Assembly: GCA_964631725.1 (NCBI GenBank)
Contig: CAZVYX010000023.1
Span: 1 to 64,000 of the forward strand
Length of the DNA: 64,000 nucleotides
Origin: GCA-2731375 sp964631725
GTDB taxonomy: Bacteria; Pseudomonadota; Alphaproteobacteria; GCA-2731375
Direction of reading: 5' to 3'
Made by a program: the position numbers and the translations under genes. The first letter of the stretch is position 1; the number at the start of each line of letters is the position of its first letter. Positions 42,431 through 51,792 of the stretch are shown piece by piece. A model generated the notes under the pieces. That model saw nothing but the letters and a program-made list of their open reading frames with translations, did no database searches and was not told where the DNA came from.

Positions 42431-43762
42431 ATGCGCTCGTACCATGAACCCGCACGTCAAACGCCGATCCGCGAAAACGTGGACGTATTGGTCGTTGGCG
42501 GCGGATCCGCCGGGCTGTGTGCCGCCGTCGCGGCGGCGCGGGCCGGCGCCAGGGTTGTTCTGGCCGAGAACCAAGGTTTTCTGGGCGGCACCCTGACAGC
42601 CGTCACCCTCGGCAGCATTTGCGGCTTATATACGGTCACCGAGGACGACATCGTGCCGGCGGTGGGCGGCCTGCTGAGCGAAATTATCGAGCGGCTGGCC
42701 ATTCTTGAAGGGCCGCGTACGCCGACGCGATGGCTGGAAACGGCAACCATGATCTACGATCCGTTCCTGCTTCGCGTCGTCGCCGACAACCTTGTAACCG
42801 AGACGGATATGACCCTGGCCCTGCATACCAGGGCCGTTTCCGTCATCATGGACGGCAGCCGGATTAACGGTGTGGTGTTCGAGGGACAGGACGGGCGCTG
42901 GGCCTGCCAAGCAGGAATGGTGATCGATTGCACGGGCGATGGCACCATCGCGGCGCTGGCCGGCGCAAAGTTCGAAATGGACGCCGACAATATTCAAAAT
43001 CCCAATCCCATGTTCCGCCTCGGCGGTGTCGATACGGATAAGGTCGAAGCGCTGAAACGTCCCGAATTGCGCGAATATCTCGAACAGGCCGTTGCCGCCG
43101 GGTTCGAGCTGCCAAGAACCGCCGGGGGCTTGTTCGTGATCCATCCGGGCGCGGTACATCTGAACGTAACGCGCGTGGCGCGCGACGGCTTGCCGCCGAA
43201 CACCTTGGAAACCGAAGATATCACCTGGGCCGAGATCGAGGGCCGGCGGCAGGTGATGCTGTACCGGGACGCCTTTCGCGCCCATGTGCCAGGCTTCGAG
43301 AATTGCTACGTTGATGATTGCGGCGCGCGCATCGGCGTTCGGGAAACCCGGCGGATTACCGGGCAATATTCCCTAAGCGTTGACGAGGTCATGGGCGAAG
43401 CGCGCTTCGATGACGCCATCGCCTGCTGTTCCTGGCCGCTGGAGGAGCACGGCGCCGGCCGCGCCACCAGGTGGGTATGGTTGCGGCCCGGCGGATATTA
43501 TCAAATCCCGTTTCGAAGCCTTATCCCCATTGAAATCGAGGGATTGCTGATCGCCGGGCGCTGCGTTTCGGCATCGCACGAAGCCCAGGCCTCGTTGCGC
43601 GTCGCCGCGCCTTGCATGGCCATGGGCCAGGCCGCGGGGACGGCCGCCGCCATGGCCACGGATTGGGGGGTAAACGTGACAGACCTCAATGGCGCCGATT
43701 TGCAGGCACGTTTGGTGCAACAGGGCGCGATCATTAATGAGAGAGAGACCGAAATTGCCTGA
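42431..43762 (+). CDS. FAD-dependent oxidoreductase (FAD_oxidored family)
   Basis: A 443-residue flavoprotein starting MRSYHEPARQTP, with the FAD-binding motif VDVLVVGGGSAGLCAAVAAA near residues 18-38 and a following FLGGTLTAVTLG block. The C-terminal IAGRCVSASHEAQASLRVAAPCMAMGQAAG matches the FAD_oxidored family, whose members are mostly uncharacterised. ATG 42431 has GGAAAG five bases upstream. It begins a three-gene operon with IlvD/Edd and GMC proteins. Substrate unknown. Confidence 0.83.
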   Translation: MRSYHEPARQTPIRENVDVLVVGGGSAGLCAAVAAARAGARVVLAENQGFLGGTLTAVTLGSICGLYTVTEDDIVPAVGGLLSEIIERLAILEGPRTPTRWLETATMIYDPFLLRVVADNLVTETDMTLALHTRAVSVIMDGSRINGVVFEGQDGRWACQAGMVIDCTGDGTIAALAGAKFEMDADNIQNPNPMFRLGGVDTDKVEALKRPELREYLEQAVAAGFELPRTAGGLFVIHPGAVHLNVTRVARDGLPPNTLETEDITWAEIEGRRQVMLYRDAFRAHVPGFENCYVDDCGARIGVRETRRITGQYSLSVDEVMGEARFDDAIACCSWPLEEHGAGRATRWVWLRPGGYYQIPFRSLIPIEIEGLLIAGRCVSASHEAQASLRVAAPCMAMGQAAGTAAAMATDWGVNVTDLNGADLQARLVQQGAIINERETEIA

Positions 43763-45422
43763 ACTTCGCAGCAACCTCGAGCCCGGGACGACGGCATGGG
43801 CCGTGCGGCGGGCGCAGTGGAAAGCCCTTGGCCTCAGCGACGAGGATTTGCTGAAACCAAAAATAGCCGTCGTCAACACCTCCTCCGAATTGTCGATCTG
43901 TTTCAGCCATCTCGACGATATATCGGTGATCGTGAAGCAGGCCATCCGCCAGGCGGGCGGCGTACCGTTCGAAGTGCGCACCGTTGCCCCCAGTGATTTC
44001 GTCACCTGTGCGGCGCGCGCCGGGCGCTACATTCTGCCCTCCCGCGACCTGCTGGTGAACGACATTGAAGTCTCCGTTGAAGGGCCGCTGCTCGATGGCA
44101 TGGTCTGCCTGAGTTCCTGTGACAAGACGACACCGGGACATTTGATGGCGGCGGCGCGTCTGAACATTCCCACCGTCATTGTGCCCTGCGGCTATCAAGG
44201 TTGCGGGGAATTCGAGGGCGAGCCCATTGATGTCGAGGATGTCTTCGAGTCCGCCGGCATGGTTTCGACGGGCGCCATTGATATCGAGACCATGGGCGGC
44301 ATGTGCGATGCGGCGATTACCACGCCTGGGGTTTGCGCCGGCATGGGAACCGCCAACAGCATGCACGTGATGGCCGAGGCCCTGGGCATGGCGCCGTCCG
44401 GCTCAACGCCCATCGCCGCCATCGGCCCGCGCATGGATGCGCTGGCCGCGGATGCCGGGGCGCGCATTGTCACCATGATCGAGCAGGATATCCGGCCGCT
44501 GTCAATTCTGACTCCGGCGGCGTTCGCCAATGCCATGGCCGTCGCCCTGGCGCTGAGCACCTCGATCAATGTCCTGCGCCACTTGCAAGCGGTCGCCGAG
44601 GAAGGCGATGTCGACGTCAATGTTTACGATTTGATTGACCGACTGGGGCCGCGCGTACCGGTGCTTTGCGCCGTGAAGCCGAACGGGCCGAACAGCATTA
44701 TCGATCTGGAAAATGCCGGCGGCACGGCGGCGGTGATGAAACAGTTGGAAAGCTGCCTCGATACCCAGGCGAATACCATTTCAGGCGAAGCGATAGCTGA
44801 TCTTCTGGCGGGAATCCCCGTGGATCCGGTCATGCCTCTGGGTTCGCTTGCGGCGCCCGTTTCCGCTGGACCGTCATTGATGATCCTGCGCGGTTCTCTG
44901 GCCCCCGACGGCTCCATCGTCAAGGTTGGTGCAGCACCGGCGCGCTCGGATGCGTTTCGCGGCCCGGCCAATGTTTATGAAAGCCAGGAAGACGCGCTCG
45001 ATGCCTTAAGCCAGGGCGCCATTGAAGCGGGCCAGGTTGTCGTTCTACGGGGTCTCGGCTCCCGGGGCGGGCCGGGCGTGGCCTCGGCCTCGTGGTTCGT
45101 GGCCGCCATGCAGGGGGCCGGACTGGGCGGCAAGATCGCGGTTGTAACGGATGGCCAGCTATCGGGGCTGAACCGGGGATTTGTCGTTGGCCAGGTGATG
45201 CCCGAAGCGGCGCGAGGCGGCCCATTGGCGCTGGTTCAAACAGGCGATCCGGTTGTCATCGACTTGGCTAACCGCCGGATCGATTTGGCCATTGATGCGG
45301 CAACTCTTGAGGCCCGCCGTCAAGCACTGCCGGAATTTGAAATGTCGGAGACCAAGGGCTGGCTGGGCATTTACCAACGGCTGGTCCAGCCATTGTCAAA
45401 GGGCGGCGTATTACGGCCCTGA
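43737..45422 (+). CDS. IlvD/Edd-family dehydratase
   Basis: A 561-residue iron-sulfur dehydratase. Cluster ligands are Cys55 (SICFSH), Cys128 (SCDKTTPG) and Cys200 (PGVCAGMGTANS). The family removes water from 2,3-dihydroxy acids or sugar acids. Presence between two flavin oxidoreductases, rather than in a branched-chain operon, makes sugar-acid or another dihydroxy-acid dehydration more likely than valine synthesis. The ATG start at 43737 overlaps the previous gene by 26 bases; TTG 43755 with GAGAGAGA upstream is a reasonable alternative. Confidence 0.88.
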   Translation: MRERPKLPELRSNLEPGTTAWAVRRAQWKALGLSDEDLLKPKIAVVNTSSELSICFSHLDDISVIVKQAIRQAGGVPFEVRTVAPSDFVTCAARAGRYILPSRDLLVNDIEVSVEGPLLDGMVCLSSCDKTTPGHLMAAARLNIPTVIVPCGYQGCGEFEGEPIDVEDVFESAGMVSTGAIDIETMGGMCDAAITTPGVCAGMGTANSMHVMAEALGMAPSGSTPIAAIGPRMDALAADAGARIVTMIEQDIRPLSILTPAAFANAMAVALALSTSINVLRHLQAVAEEGDVDVNVYDLIDRLGPRVPVLCAVKPNGPNSIIDLENAGGTAAVMKQLESCLDTQANTISGEAIADLLAGIPVDPVMPLGSLAAPVSAGPSLMILRGSLAPDGSIVKVGAAPARSDAFRGPANVYESQEDALDALSQGAIEAGQVVVLRGLGSRGGPGVASASWFVAAMQGAGLGGKIAVVTDGQLSGLNRGFVVGQVMPEAARGGPLALVQTGDPVVIDLANRRIDLAIDAATLEARRQALPEFEMSETKGWLGIYQRLVQPLSKGGVLRP

Positions 45423-45445
45423 ATAAGTAGCGGCGGAACCCAGCG

Positions 45446-47146
45446 ATGAAGCATTACGATTTTATTATTGTCGGCGGCGGTTCCTCCGGCTGCGTTCTTG
45501 CCAATCGTCTTTCCGCGCGCGGCAATGCCTCCGTGCTGTTGCTCGAAGCCGGTCCCGATACGCCGCCCGATGCCATTCCTGAATCCATCTATGCGGAAGG
45601 GCATTTGCCTGACTATTTCAGCCCCATGCGTTATTGGACGAAGCTCCAGGTTTTTCGCGACGTTGTTGGCAACAGGTCCCCCGGCGAAGTTGAAGCCTCC
45701 ATGACATCGCTGCGCTACGAGCAGGCGAGGGTCATGGGCGGCGGTTCCAGCATCAACGGACAGGTCGCGCTCCGAGGCCTTCCCTCCGACTATGATAGCT
45801 GGGCGGAAATGGGCGCGGCGGGCTGGGGTTGGGAAGACTGTCTGCCCTACTTCAAGCGCCTTGAGCGCGACATGGACTTCGATGGCCCGTTGCATGGCAA
45901 GGACGGGCCCATGGGCATTCGCCGGACCTTTCCGGAAGATTGGGCGGGTTTTGCATTGGCTTTTCGCGAGGCGGTGGCGGAGCAAGGCCTGCCCTATTAT
46001 GACGATTGCCATCAGGAGTTTGGCGATGGCTGTTTCCCGTTTCCAAAGAACAATGTTTACGGCCGGCGTATTTCCACAGCGGTCGCCTATCTTGATAGCG
46101 CCGTGCGCCGGCGCCCCAACCTGGAAATCATTGCCGATGCCCAGGTCGATCAGATCGAATTCGAAGGCACGCGTGCTGTGGCGGTTTCGGTGTCTCGCAA
46201 GGAAGGCCGGCAGCGGTTCGGGGGCGGAGAAATAATCCTGTGCGCCGGCGCCCTGCATACCCCGGCGATCCTTTTGCGCGCGGGGATCGGGCCGGCTGCT
46301 CACTTGGGCGAGATGGGCATCGAGGTCCGGGCGGAACTGCCCGGTGTCGGCGCCAACCTGCAGGATCATCCGCTTGTCGGCATCGGCGTGCATTTGAAGC
46401 CAGGCGCCCGGCTGCAATCCCAAATGAAGAACAGTTTTCTGGTCTATAGCCGTTTTTCGTCCGGGCTGGCGGGATGCCCGCCCCAGGATATGAAGATGTC
46501 ACTGGGAAATCGGTTCGATCAGACAGCCGTCGGGCATCAGTTCGGCATTGTTCGGGTCGGCCCGGACAAGGCCTTTTCCCGTGGACTGGTTCGGTTGCGC
46601 ACGACCGACTCCCGCGACGAGCCATATGTTTCGTTCAATCTTTTGTCTGACGAGCGCGACCTGGTCCGGATGATCGATGGCATTCGTTTTGCCTGCAGGG
46701 TTTTGTCGGCAAAATCCATTCAAGAACAATCGTTCGCAATATTCGCCGGTGCCTACACCGATTGGGTTCGGCGGCTGGGCATGAAGACATGGTACAACAA
46801 GATCCTGACAGAAGCCGGCGCTTTTGCCCTGGACCTTGGTGCGTTGCCGCGAAACGCGATCATGAAGGTCGTGAGGTCGTCGGGTTACAAAATTGAAGAT
46901 TTACTGAACGACGACGATGCGGTCGAGGCTTTCGCGCGTGCGACGGTATTGGGAAACTGGCACGCCTGCGGCACGGTTCGGATGGGAGCCGAAAGCGACC
47001 GCGAAGCCTGTGTTGATAGCTCCGGAAAGGTCCATGGCATTGAAAATCTGCGGGTCGCCGATGCCTCGATCATGCCCGCCATTCCCTGCGCCAACATCCA
47101 CCTGACGACAATCATGGCGGCGGAAAAACTGTCTGATTGCTTCTGA
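45446..47146 (+). CDS. GMC-family oxidoreductase (choline dehydrogenase-like)
   Basis: A 566-residue FAD enzyme. GGGSSGCVLANRLS is the dinucleotide site, VMGGGSSINGQVALRG follows, and the C-terminal block has the catalytic His in NWHACGTVRMG and ADASIMPAIPCANIHLTT. The family oxidises alcohols. As the third gene of the FAD-IlvD-GMC operon it probably oxidises a hydroxyl of the same carbon compound. Substrate not identified. Confidence 0.9.
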   Translation: MKHYDFIIVGGGSSGCVLANRLSARGNASVLLLEAGPDTPPDAIPESIYAEGHLPDYFSPMRYWTKLQVFRDVVGNRSPGEVEASMTSLRYEQARVMGGGSSINGQVALRGLPSDYDSWAEMGAAGWGWEDCLPYFKRLERDMDFDGPLHGKDGPMGIRRTFPEDWAGFALAFREAVAEQGLPYYDDCHQEFGDGCFPFPKNNVYGRRISTAVAYLDSAVRRRPNLEIIADAQVDQIEFEGTRAVAVSVSRKEGRQRFGGGEIILCAGALHTPAILLRAGIGPAAHLGEMGIEVRAELPGVGANLQDHPLVGIGVHLKPGARLQSQMKNSFLVYSRFSSGLAGCPPQDMKMSLGNRFDQTAVGHQFGIVRVGPDKAFSRGLVRLRTTDSRDEPYVSFNLLSDERDLVRMIDGIRFACRVLSAKSIQEQSFAIFAGAYTDWVRRLGMKTWYNKILTEAGAFALDLGALPRNAIMKVVRSSGYKIEDLLNDDDAVEAFARATVLGNWHACGTVRMGAESDREACVDSSGKVHGIENLRVADASIMPAIPCANIHLTTIMAAEKLSDCF

Positions 47147-47298
47147 TCGTGCGGTCTGGCGAATGGCGCCGGCAGCGGGTATTGACTGTTCCTAATCACA
47201 GATAGCCTCACGGAACGCCAGCCGGCAAGAGCTGCCCTGGGTAGAGGGAACACAACGGGAGCTGGACGTTACATTGGGCACCGCGATAGGCCAGGGCG

Positions 47299-47700
47299 TT
47301 AGTCTCCAGCGCCCTCGGCCGCTACGTCCTGAAAGATTTCGTTGGCGATGATCATGGCCTCGCGAATGGAAGGCACGCCGATATAGCCGCCAAGGTGCAG
47401 CAGCACTTCGCCGATTTCATCCTCCGTCCAGCCCTGGCGCAGGGCCATGCGGATGTGAATATCCAGCTCCGGCCAGCGCGCCGTGCAGGTGTCCGAGATG
47501 ACGCAGATCAGGGTTCGGGTTTTCAGGTCGAGACCGGGCCTGGTCCAGAGCATGCCGAAGACGGCCTCGGAGGTGTATTGCCCGAATTTCTCCATGGTCG
47601 GGTTGTTGTAGGTATTCGACGCCATGTTCTCGACCATGGCATCACCCATCAACTGGCGGCGGATCTCCCGGCCCTTCTTGTAAGTTTCGCTCTCGCTCAT
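47299..47700 (-). CDS. Carboxymuconolactone decarboxylase family protein
   Basis: A 133-residue CMD-fold protein beginning MSESETYKKGREIRRQLM. The helix LDLKTRTLICVISDTCTARW and the following HIRMALRQGWTEDEIGEVLLHLGGYIG, with the His, match 4-carboxymuconolactone decarboxylase-type proteins; the AhpD Cys-X-X-Cys is absent. ATG 47700 has GAGGAG upstream. Role in protocatechuate breakdown cannot be assumed because no pca genes are near. Confidence 0.82.
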   Translation of the reverse strand: MSESETYKKGREIRRQLMGDAMVENMASNTYNNPTMEKFGQYTSEAVFGMLWTRPGLDLKTRTLICVISDTCTARWPELDIHIRMALRQGWTEDEIGEVLLHLGGYIGVPSIREAMIIANEIFQDVAAEGAGD

Positions 47701-47869
47701 TGCGATCTCCTCTGTCATTCACATCCTGTTCAGGTCTTGACTATACATAGGGCCGGCGTTTGTGTCCGGGCCCGTGTCCGGCGCATGGCTGGGTTGCCGC
47801 CTTGGCGCACGCGGGAACATGCGATCAGCGATATGATGCGCCTCCGAAATGATGGGGACCCAACCTTAG

Positions 47870-48790
47870 ATGACCAGGTTAAGCGCGATCATTGCCGCCT
47901 CCAGCGGCAACGCCAAGGGTATCGCCTGGATGTTCCTGACCGGGTTGATCTTTGTCTTCGTGACCGGCGCGGTCCGGCATCTGGGCAGCAGCATGCACCC
48001 GGTGCAACTGGCCTTTCTGCGCTATGCCATCGCGTTGGTATTTCTATTGCCGGTCATAATCCGTGAGGTCAGAAATTACCGCAGCCGGACCCGCCGCTAT
48101 GGGCTGCATGCCGTCCGCGGTTTCCTGCATGCCATCGGCGTCATGCTGTGGTTCTACGCCATGGCCCATATTCCGGTGGCCGAGGTCACCGCCCTGGGCT
48201 TTACCGCGCCCATTTTCGCCACGATCGGCGCGGCGCTGTTCCTGGGGGAAAAATTGTATATGCGGCGCATCGGCGCCGTCATATTCGGCTTTACCGGCGC
48301 CATGGTGATTCTGCGTCCCGGCGTCCAGGTAATCGAACTTGGTGCCATCGCGCAGCTTTGCGCCGCACCGCTGTTCGCCGCTTCGTTGTTGATATCGAAG
48401 AAATTGACGGAGACCGAGCACAACAGCACGATTGTTGCGGTGATGGGGATTTTTGTCACCCTGGCATTGCTTCCGCCGGCGTTGTACGTCTGGCGGTCAC
48501 CAACAATTGAAGAGATGATCTGGCTGTTTGGCGTTGCCGGGCTGGCGACTTTGGGGCATCTGACAATGACCCAGGCCTTCCGCTGTGCCGAGATCACGGC
48601 CCTGCAGCCGGTATCGTTCCTGCAACTGGTCTGGGCCACGCTGCTGGGCTTCTACGTCTTTGGCGAGGAACCGGATTTCTGGACCTGGGTCGGCGGCGGC
48701 ATCATCGTGATCTCTGCCACCTATATCGCCCACCGCGAGGCCCGCGCGCGGCAAAGGACCGGGACGGAGGTCCGCCAGGGAGGAAACTAG
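47870..48790 (+). CDS. EamA/DMT-family transporter
   Basis: A 306-residue integral membrane protein with ten hydrophobic segments in two EamA repeats; FLRYAIALVFLLPV and LRPGVQVIELGAI are typical. It probably exports an amino acid or metabolite; direction and substrate are unknown. Its stop is three bases before the DUF547 gene, so the two are cotranscribed. Confidence 0.86.
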   Translation: MTRLSAIIAASSGNAKGIAWMFLTGLIFVFVTGAVRHLGSSMHPVQLAFLRYAIALVFLLPVIIREVRNYRSRTRRYGLHAVRGFLHAIGVMLWFYAMAHIPVAEVTALGFTAPIFATIGAALFLGEKLYMRRIGAVIFGFTGAMVILRPGVQVIELGAIAQLCAAPLFAASLLISKKLTETEHNSTIVAVMGIFVTLALLPPALYVWRSPTIEEMIWLFGVAGLATLGHLTMTQAFRCAEITALQPVSFLQLVWATLLGFYVFGEEPDFWTWVGGGIIVISATYIAHREARARQRTGTEVRQGGN

Positions 48791-48793
48791 AAC

Positions 48794-49648
48794 GTGAAAC
48801 GGCCCGTTTACCGCATCTGCCTTATTCTCGCGGCCGTCTTTTTGGCGGCGTTCTGGCGGTCCGGGTTCCGCTCGTTAGAAGCTTTGGCGGCGCCCTCCGC
48901 CGATCCCTGGCCCCGCTGGAACGCGGCAAATTCGGACAACCGCGCCGAGATCGATTTCACCACCTGGGACGGCTTGTTGCGGCGTTACCTGAATACCGCG
49001 CCGAATGGCATCAACTTGTTCCGCTACGGCGCGGTCACGGCCGCTGACAAGGCTGTCCTGGACAAGACCATCGCCAAACTGGCCGCCCTGCCCATCAGCA
49101 CATACAACCGGGCGCAACAACGGGCTTACTGGGTCAATCTGTATAACGCCCTGACGGTCAAGGTCGTGTTGGCGCACTATCCCGTCGCCTCGATCATGGA
49201 CATCGACATTTCGCCGGGATTTTTCAGCTTCGGCCCCTGGGACAAGAAACTGTTGCGGATCGAGGGCGAGGCTATAAGTCTGAACGATATTGAACACCGC
49301 ATCCTGCGTCCCCTGTGGGGCGATCCGCGCATCCACTATGCCCTCAACTGCGCCTCGCTCGGCTGCCCCAATCTCGCGGCCAGGGCCTACATCGCACAAG
49401 ACATGGATGCTCGGCTGGAGGCCGCCGCGCGGCGCTTTATCAACCATCCCAGAGGTGTCCGCTTCGAAGACGGAGACTTGGTGGTCTCCAGCATTTATGA
49501 CTGGTTCATCGAAGATTTTGGCGGCGACGAGGCGGGCGTCCTGGCGCATTTACGCAAATACGCCGCGCCCGAGCTAATACAGAAGATCGCGCAACACGGC
49601 CGGCTTGACCGCGCCAGCTATGACTGGCGCCTGAACATGACCGACTAG
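48794..49648 (+). CDS. DUF547 protein with N-terminal membrane anchor
   Basis: A 284-residue protein with a hydrophobic N-terminus (FLAAFWRSGF region, about residues 9-25) followed by the DUF547 core: NRAQQRAYWVNLYNALTVKVV, and HYALNCASLGCPNL with conserved Cys. GTG 48794 has AGGGAGGAAAC upstream. Family function unknown; it is often secreted or envelope-bound. The stop codon TAG at 49646-49648 is formed by the first bases of a long palindrome (49646-49697). Confidence 0.85.
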   Translation: MKRPVYRICLILAAVFLAAFWRSGFRSLEALAAPSADPWPRWNAANSDNRAEIDFTTWDGLLRRYLNTAPNGINLFRYGAVTAADKAVLDKTIAKLAALPISTYNRAQQRAYWVNLYNALTVKVVLAHYPVASIMDIDISPGFFSFGPWDKKLLRIEGEAISLNDIEHRILRPLWGDPRIHYALNCASLGCPNLAARAYIAQDMDARLEAAARRFINHPRGVRFEDGDLVVSSIYDWFIEDFGGDEAGVLAHLRKYAAPELIQKIAQHGRLDRASYDWRLNMTD

Positions 49649-49697
49649 ATCAAACAGCTCAAGAATGGAATAATTCTTGAGCTGATAATTTGATCTA
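49646..49697. repeat. Palindromic element A, stop codon of DUF547 at its edge
   Basis: The outer arms are TAGATCAAA (49646-49654) and TTTGATCTA (49689-49697). The inner stem CAGCTCAAGAAT (49655-49666) pairs with ATTCTTGAGCTG (49673-49684), twelve perfect base pairs with a 6-base loop. The first TAG is the stop of the upstream gene. This is a very strong hairpin and a likely bidirectional transcription or mRNA-end signal. Confidence 0.85.
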
Positions 49698-49707
49698 ATC
49701 CTAAGAG

Positions 49708-49751
49708 TTAGAGCAACTTATCTGCGTTCGAATGAACGCAGGTTGCTCTAA
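49708..49751. repeat. Palindromic element B (TTAGAGCAAC type)
   Basis: The outer arms TTAGAGCAAC (49708-49717) and GTTGCTCTAA (49742-49751) are perfect. The inner stem is TGCGTTC (49723-49729) with GAACGCA (49734-49740). Bases 49748-49750 (CTA) are the stop codon of the minus-strand carboxylase gene. It sits 10 bases from element A, so two stacked palindromes separate convergent genes. Confidence 0.85.
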
Positions 49752-51307
49752 GGCCGCATGCCGAAGCTGACGGGCCCCGGCGTCCGCAAGGGCGCGGCCA
49801 GATTGGCGAAATCGCACAACAGGGACCGCGTCCGGTGCGGCTCGATGATATCCTCGATCCAAAAGACCTCCGCCGTGCGGTAGGGGGAGCGCAGGCGGTT
49901 TAGGCGCTCCTCGATCTTCGCCAACTCCGCCTCCCGGTCGTCCGCGGCATCCAGATCGGCACTGTAGGCCGCCTCAATGCCGCCTTCGAGCGGCAGCGAG
50001 CCCCAGCGCGCCGTGTACCAGGCATAGCGCACGGAATACCGGCCGACGGGACGGTGCGCGCCGCCGGCGACGCCGAACGAATTGCGGATGATAATGGAGC
50101 ACCAGGGCACGGTGGATTGGTTGACCGACGCCATGGCGCGGACCCCATGGCGGATCGTGCCCGTGCGCTCCGCCTCGCCGCCAACCAGAAAGCCGGGACA
50201 ATCGGCCAGATAGACCACCGGCAAATGAAAGGTTTCAGCCAGATCAACGAAGCGGATGATCTTGTCACAGGCATCCGAGGTCCAGGCGCCGCCGTAGAAA
50301 TGCGGGTCCGAGGCCATCAGCATCACGGGCCAGCCATCCAGGCGGGCCAGACCGGTGATGATGGAGCGGCCGAACATCTTGCCGATCTCGAAGAACGAGC
50401 CCTTGTCGACCAGGGAATTGATCACCTTGCGCATGCGATAGACCTGGCGCGTGTTCTTCGGAATGATCGTATTCAGCTTTTCGTCCTGGCGGGCCGGGTC
50501 GTCCTCCTGGGGCCCACGCGGCGGCAGTTCATGGACCGATGACGGCATGTAGGAGAGGAAACGGCGGGCGCACGCGAAGGCATCTTCCTCGCTGTCGGCG
50601 GCATGGTCGACACCGCCGGCGGCGGTCTGAATGGCATGGCCGCCCAATTCCTGCTTGTCCAGATCCTCGCCGATATGCTTCACCACCGGCGGACCGGCGA
50701 CGAACATCGCGCCGATATCCTTGACCAGCACGGAATAATGCGTCGCCGCAAGACGGGCCGCGCCCAGGCCCGCGACCGAGCCCAGGCCAAGGCCCACCAC
50801 GGGCACCGTCGCCATGTTGCTGGCCAGAAGATCAAATCCCGAAGAGCTGCCATAACCGCCCGGCAAATTGGCCCGGCCCTTGGTCTCGATGGTTTTCACC
50901 GAACCGCCGCCGCCCGAGCCTTCGATCAGACGGATAATCGGCAGGCGCAAGCCATTGGCCATGACTTCGGGATATTGCGCCTTTTCCTTAATCGTGGCGT
51001 CGGCCGAGCCGCCGCGCACGGTGAAATCGTCGCCGGAGATAACCACGGGCCGGCCATCCACAAGGCCCCGCCCCATGACGCAGTTGGTCGGCGAATGTGA
51101 GGCGATGTTGCCATCCTCGTCGTAGCTGTAAGCGCCCGCCAGAGAACCAATTTCCTGAAAACTGCCGGGATCGAGAATGTCATTGATCCTCTCACGCACG
51201 GTCAGACGGCCGCCCTTGTGCTGACGCTCAATCTTGTCCGCGCCGCCTAGATCCTGCGCCAACGCCTGCCGTTGTTGCAGCTCGTCTTTCTCGCCTTGCC
51301 AGTCCAT
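49748..51307 (-). CDS. Acyl-CoA carboxylase beta (carboxyltransferase) subunit, copy 1
   Basis: A 519-residue biotin-dependent carboxyltransferase subunit (propionyl- or methylcrotonyl-CoA carboxylase-like). GGRLTVRERINDILDPGSFQE and the two crotonase-like halves with FTVRGGSADATIKEK and VVYLADCPGFLVGG are present. The start ATG 51307 (MDWQGEK) is preferred to 51319. No biotin carboxylase or biotin carrier gene is adjacent. It is about 11 kb from a paralogue at 61079; both flank the cbb3 region. Confidence 0.88.
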   Translation of the reverse strand: MDWQGEKDELQQRQALAQDLGGADKIERQHKGGRLTVRERINDILDPGSFQEIGSLAGAYSYDEDGNIASHSPTNCVMGRGLVDGRPVVISGDDFTVRGGSADATIKEKAQYPEVMANGLRLPIIRLIEGSGGGGSVKTIETKGRANLPGGYGSSSGFDLLASNMATVPVVGLGLGSVAGLGAARLAATHYSVLVKDIGAMFVAGPPVVKHIGEDLDKQELGGHAIQTAAGGVDHAADSEEDAFACARRFLSYMPSSVHELPPRGPQEDDPARQDEKLNTIIPKNTRQVYRMRKVINSLVDKGSFFEIGKMFGRSIITGLARLDGWPVMLMASDPHFYGGAWTSDACDKIIRFVDLAETFHLPVVYLADCPGFLVGGEAERTGTIRHGVRAMASVNQSTVPWCSIIIRNSFGVAGGAHRPVGRYSVRYAWYTARWGSLPLEGGIEAAYSADLDAADDREAELAKIEERLNRLRSPYRTAEVFWIEDIIEPHRTRSLLCDFANLAAPLRTPGPVSFGMRP

Positions 51308-51400
51308 GACCACTCCCAATATTACCTGGAAGTCAGTATAGACGGCTTTTGGCCGCCGTGCTCGACCCCACGGCCAACTGTCGCGCGTCGTAGTCTTGGG

Positions 51401-51595
51401 TTAGTGCTTGGTGGGGTCCCCGTCTTGCGACAGGGTTTGCACCAAATCGCGGACACGGCGCCAGAACTCAAGCCCTTCCGCCTCGCCGTGCTGTTCAAGT
51501 TCCGAGATACGGATGTCGGCCTCTCGTAACGCGTCGGCGCCAAAACGGTGCAACAGATTGCGTGCGGCAGCTTCGATCTGTGAATTGTCACTCAT
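51401..51595 (-). CDS. Small hypothetical protein (64 aa)
   Basis: The reading MSDNSQIEAAARNLLHR starts at ATG 51595 and gives a helical, acidic 64-residue protein with no signal or membrane segment. An upstream frame to 51667 is not supported by any ribosome binding site. The FNR-like box at 51654-51667 lies about 60 bases upstream, between this gene and the divergent FNR gene. Family not recognised. Confidence 0.55.
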   Translation of the reverse strand: MSDNSQIEAAARNLLHRFGADALREADIRISELEQHGEAEGLEFWRRVRDLVQTLSQDGDPTKH

Positions 51596-51653
51596 TCGGG
51601 CCGAACCTATCTCCAAGCTTATAGCAAAGGTAGGCATCCCCCAAATTGCTGCC

Positions 51654-51667
51654 TTGATAGCCGTCAA
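51654..51667. promoter_or_regulatory. FNR-like box TTGAT-AGCC-GTCAA
   Basis: TTGAT (51654-51658), four bases, GTCAA (51663-51667): nine of ten consensus positions of TTGAT-N4-ATCAA. It lies about 126 bases upstream of the FNR-type gene and about 60 bases before the divergent small gene. The FNR-type protein has the ETVSR recognition helix, so autoregulation is plausible. Confidence 0.5.
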
Positions 51668-51792
51668 GTGGTGCAGCCGTATTCCGCCATTGCTTTTGCA
51701 TCGCGATTGTCTAAAGCTAGAGTCAGTTCGATGGTTTGGAACGCGCGTTATTTTGGGGATTTCAGTATACGCGTGCTCTTGGGGATAGGTTC

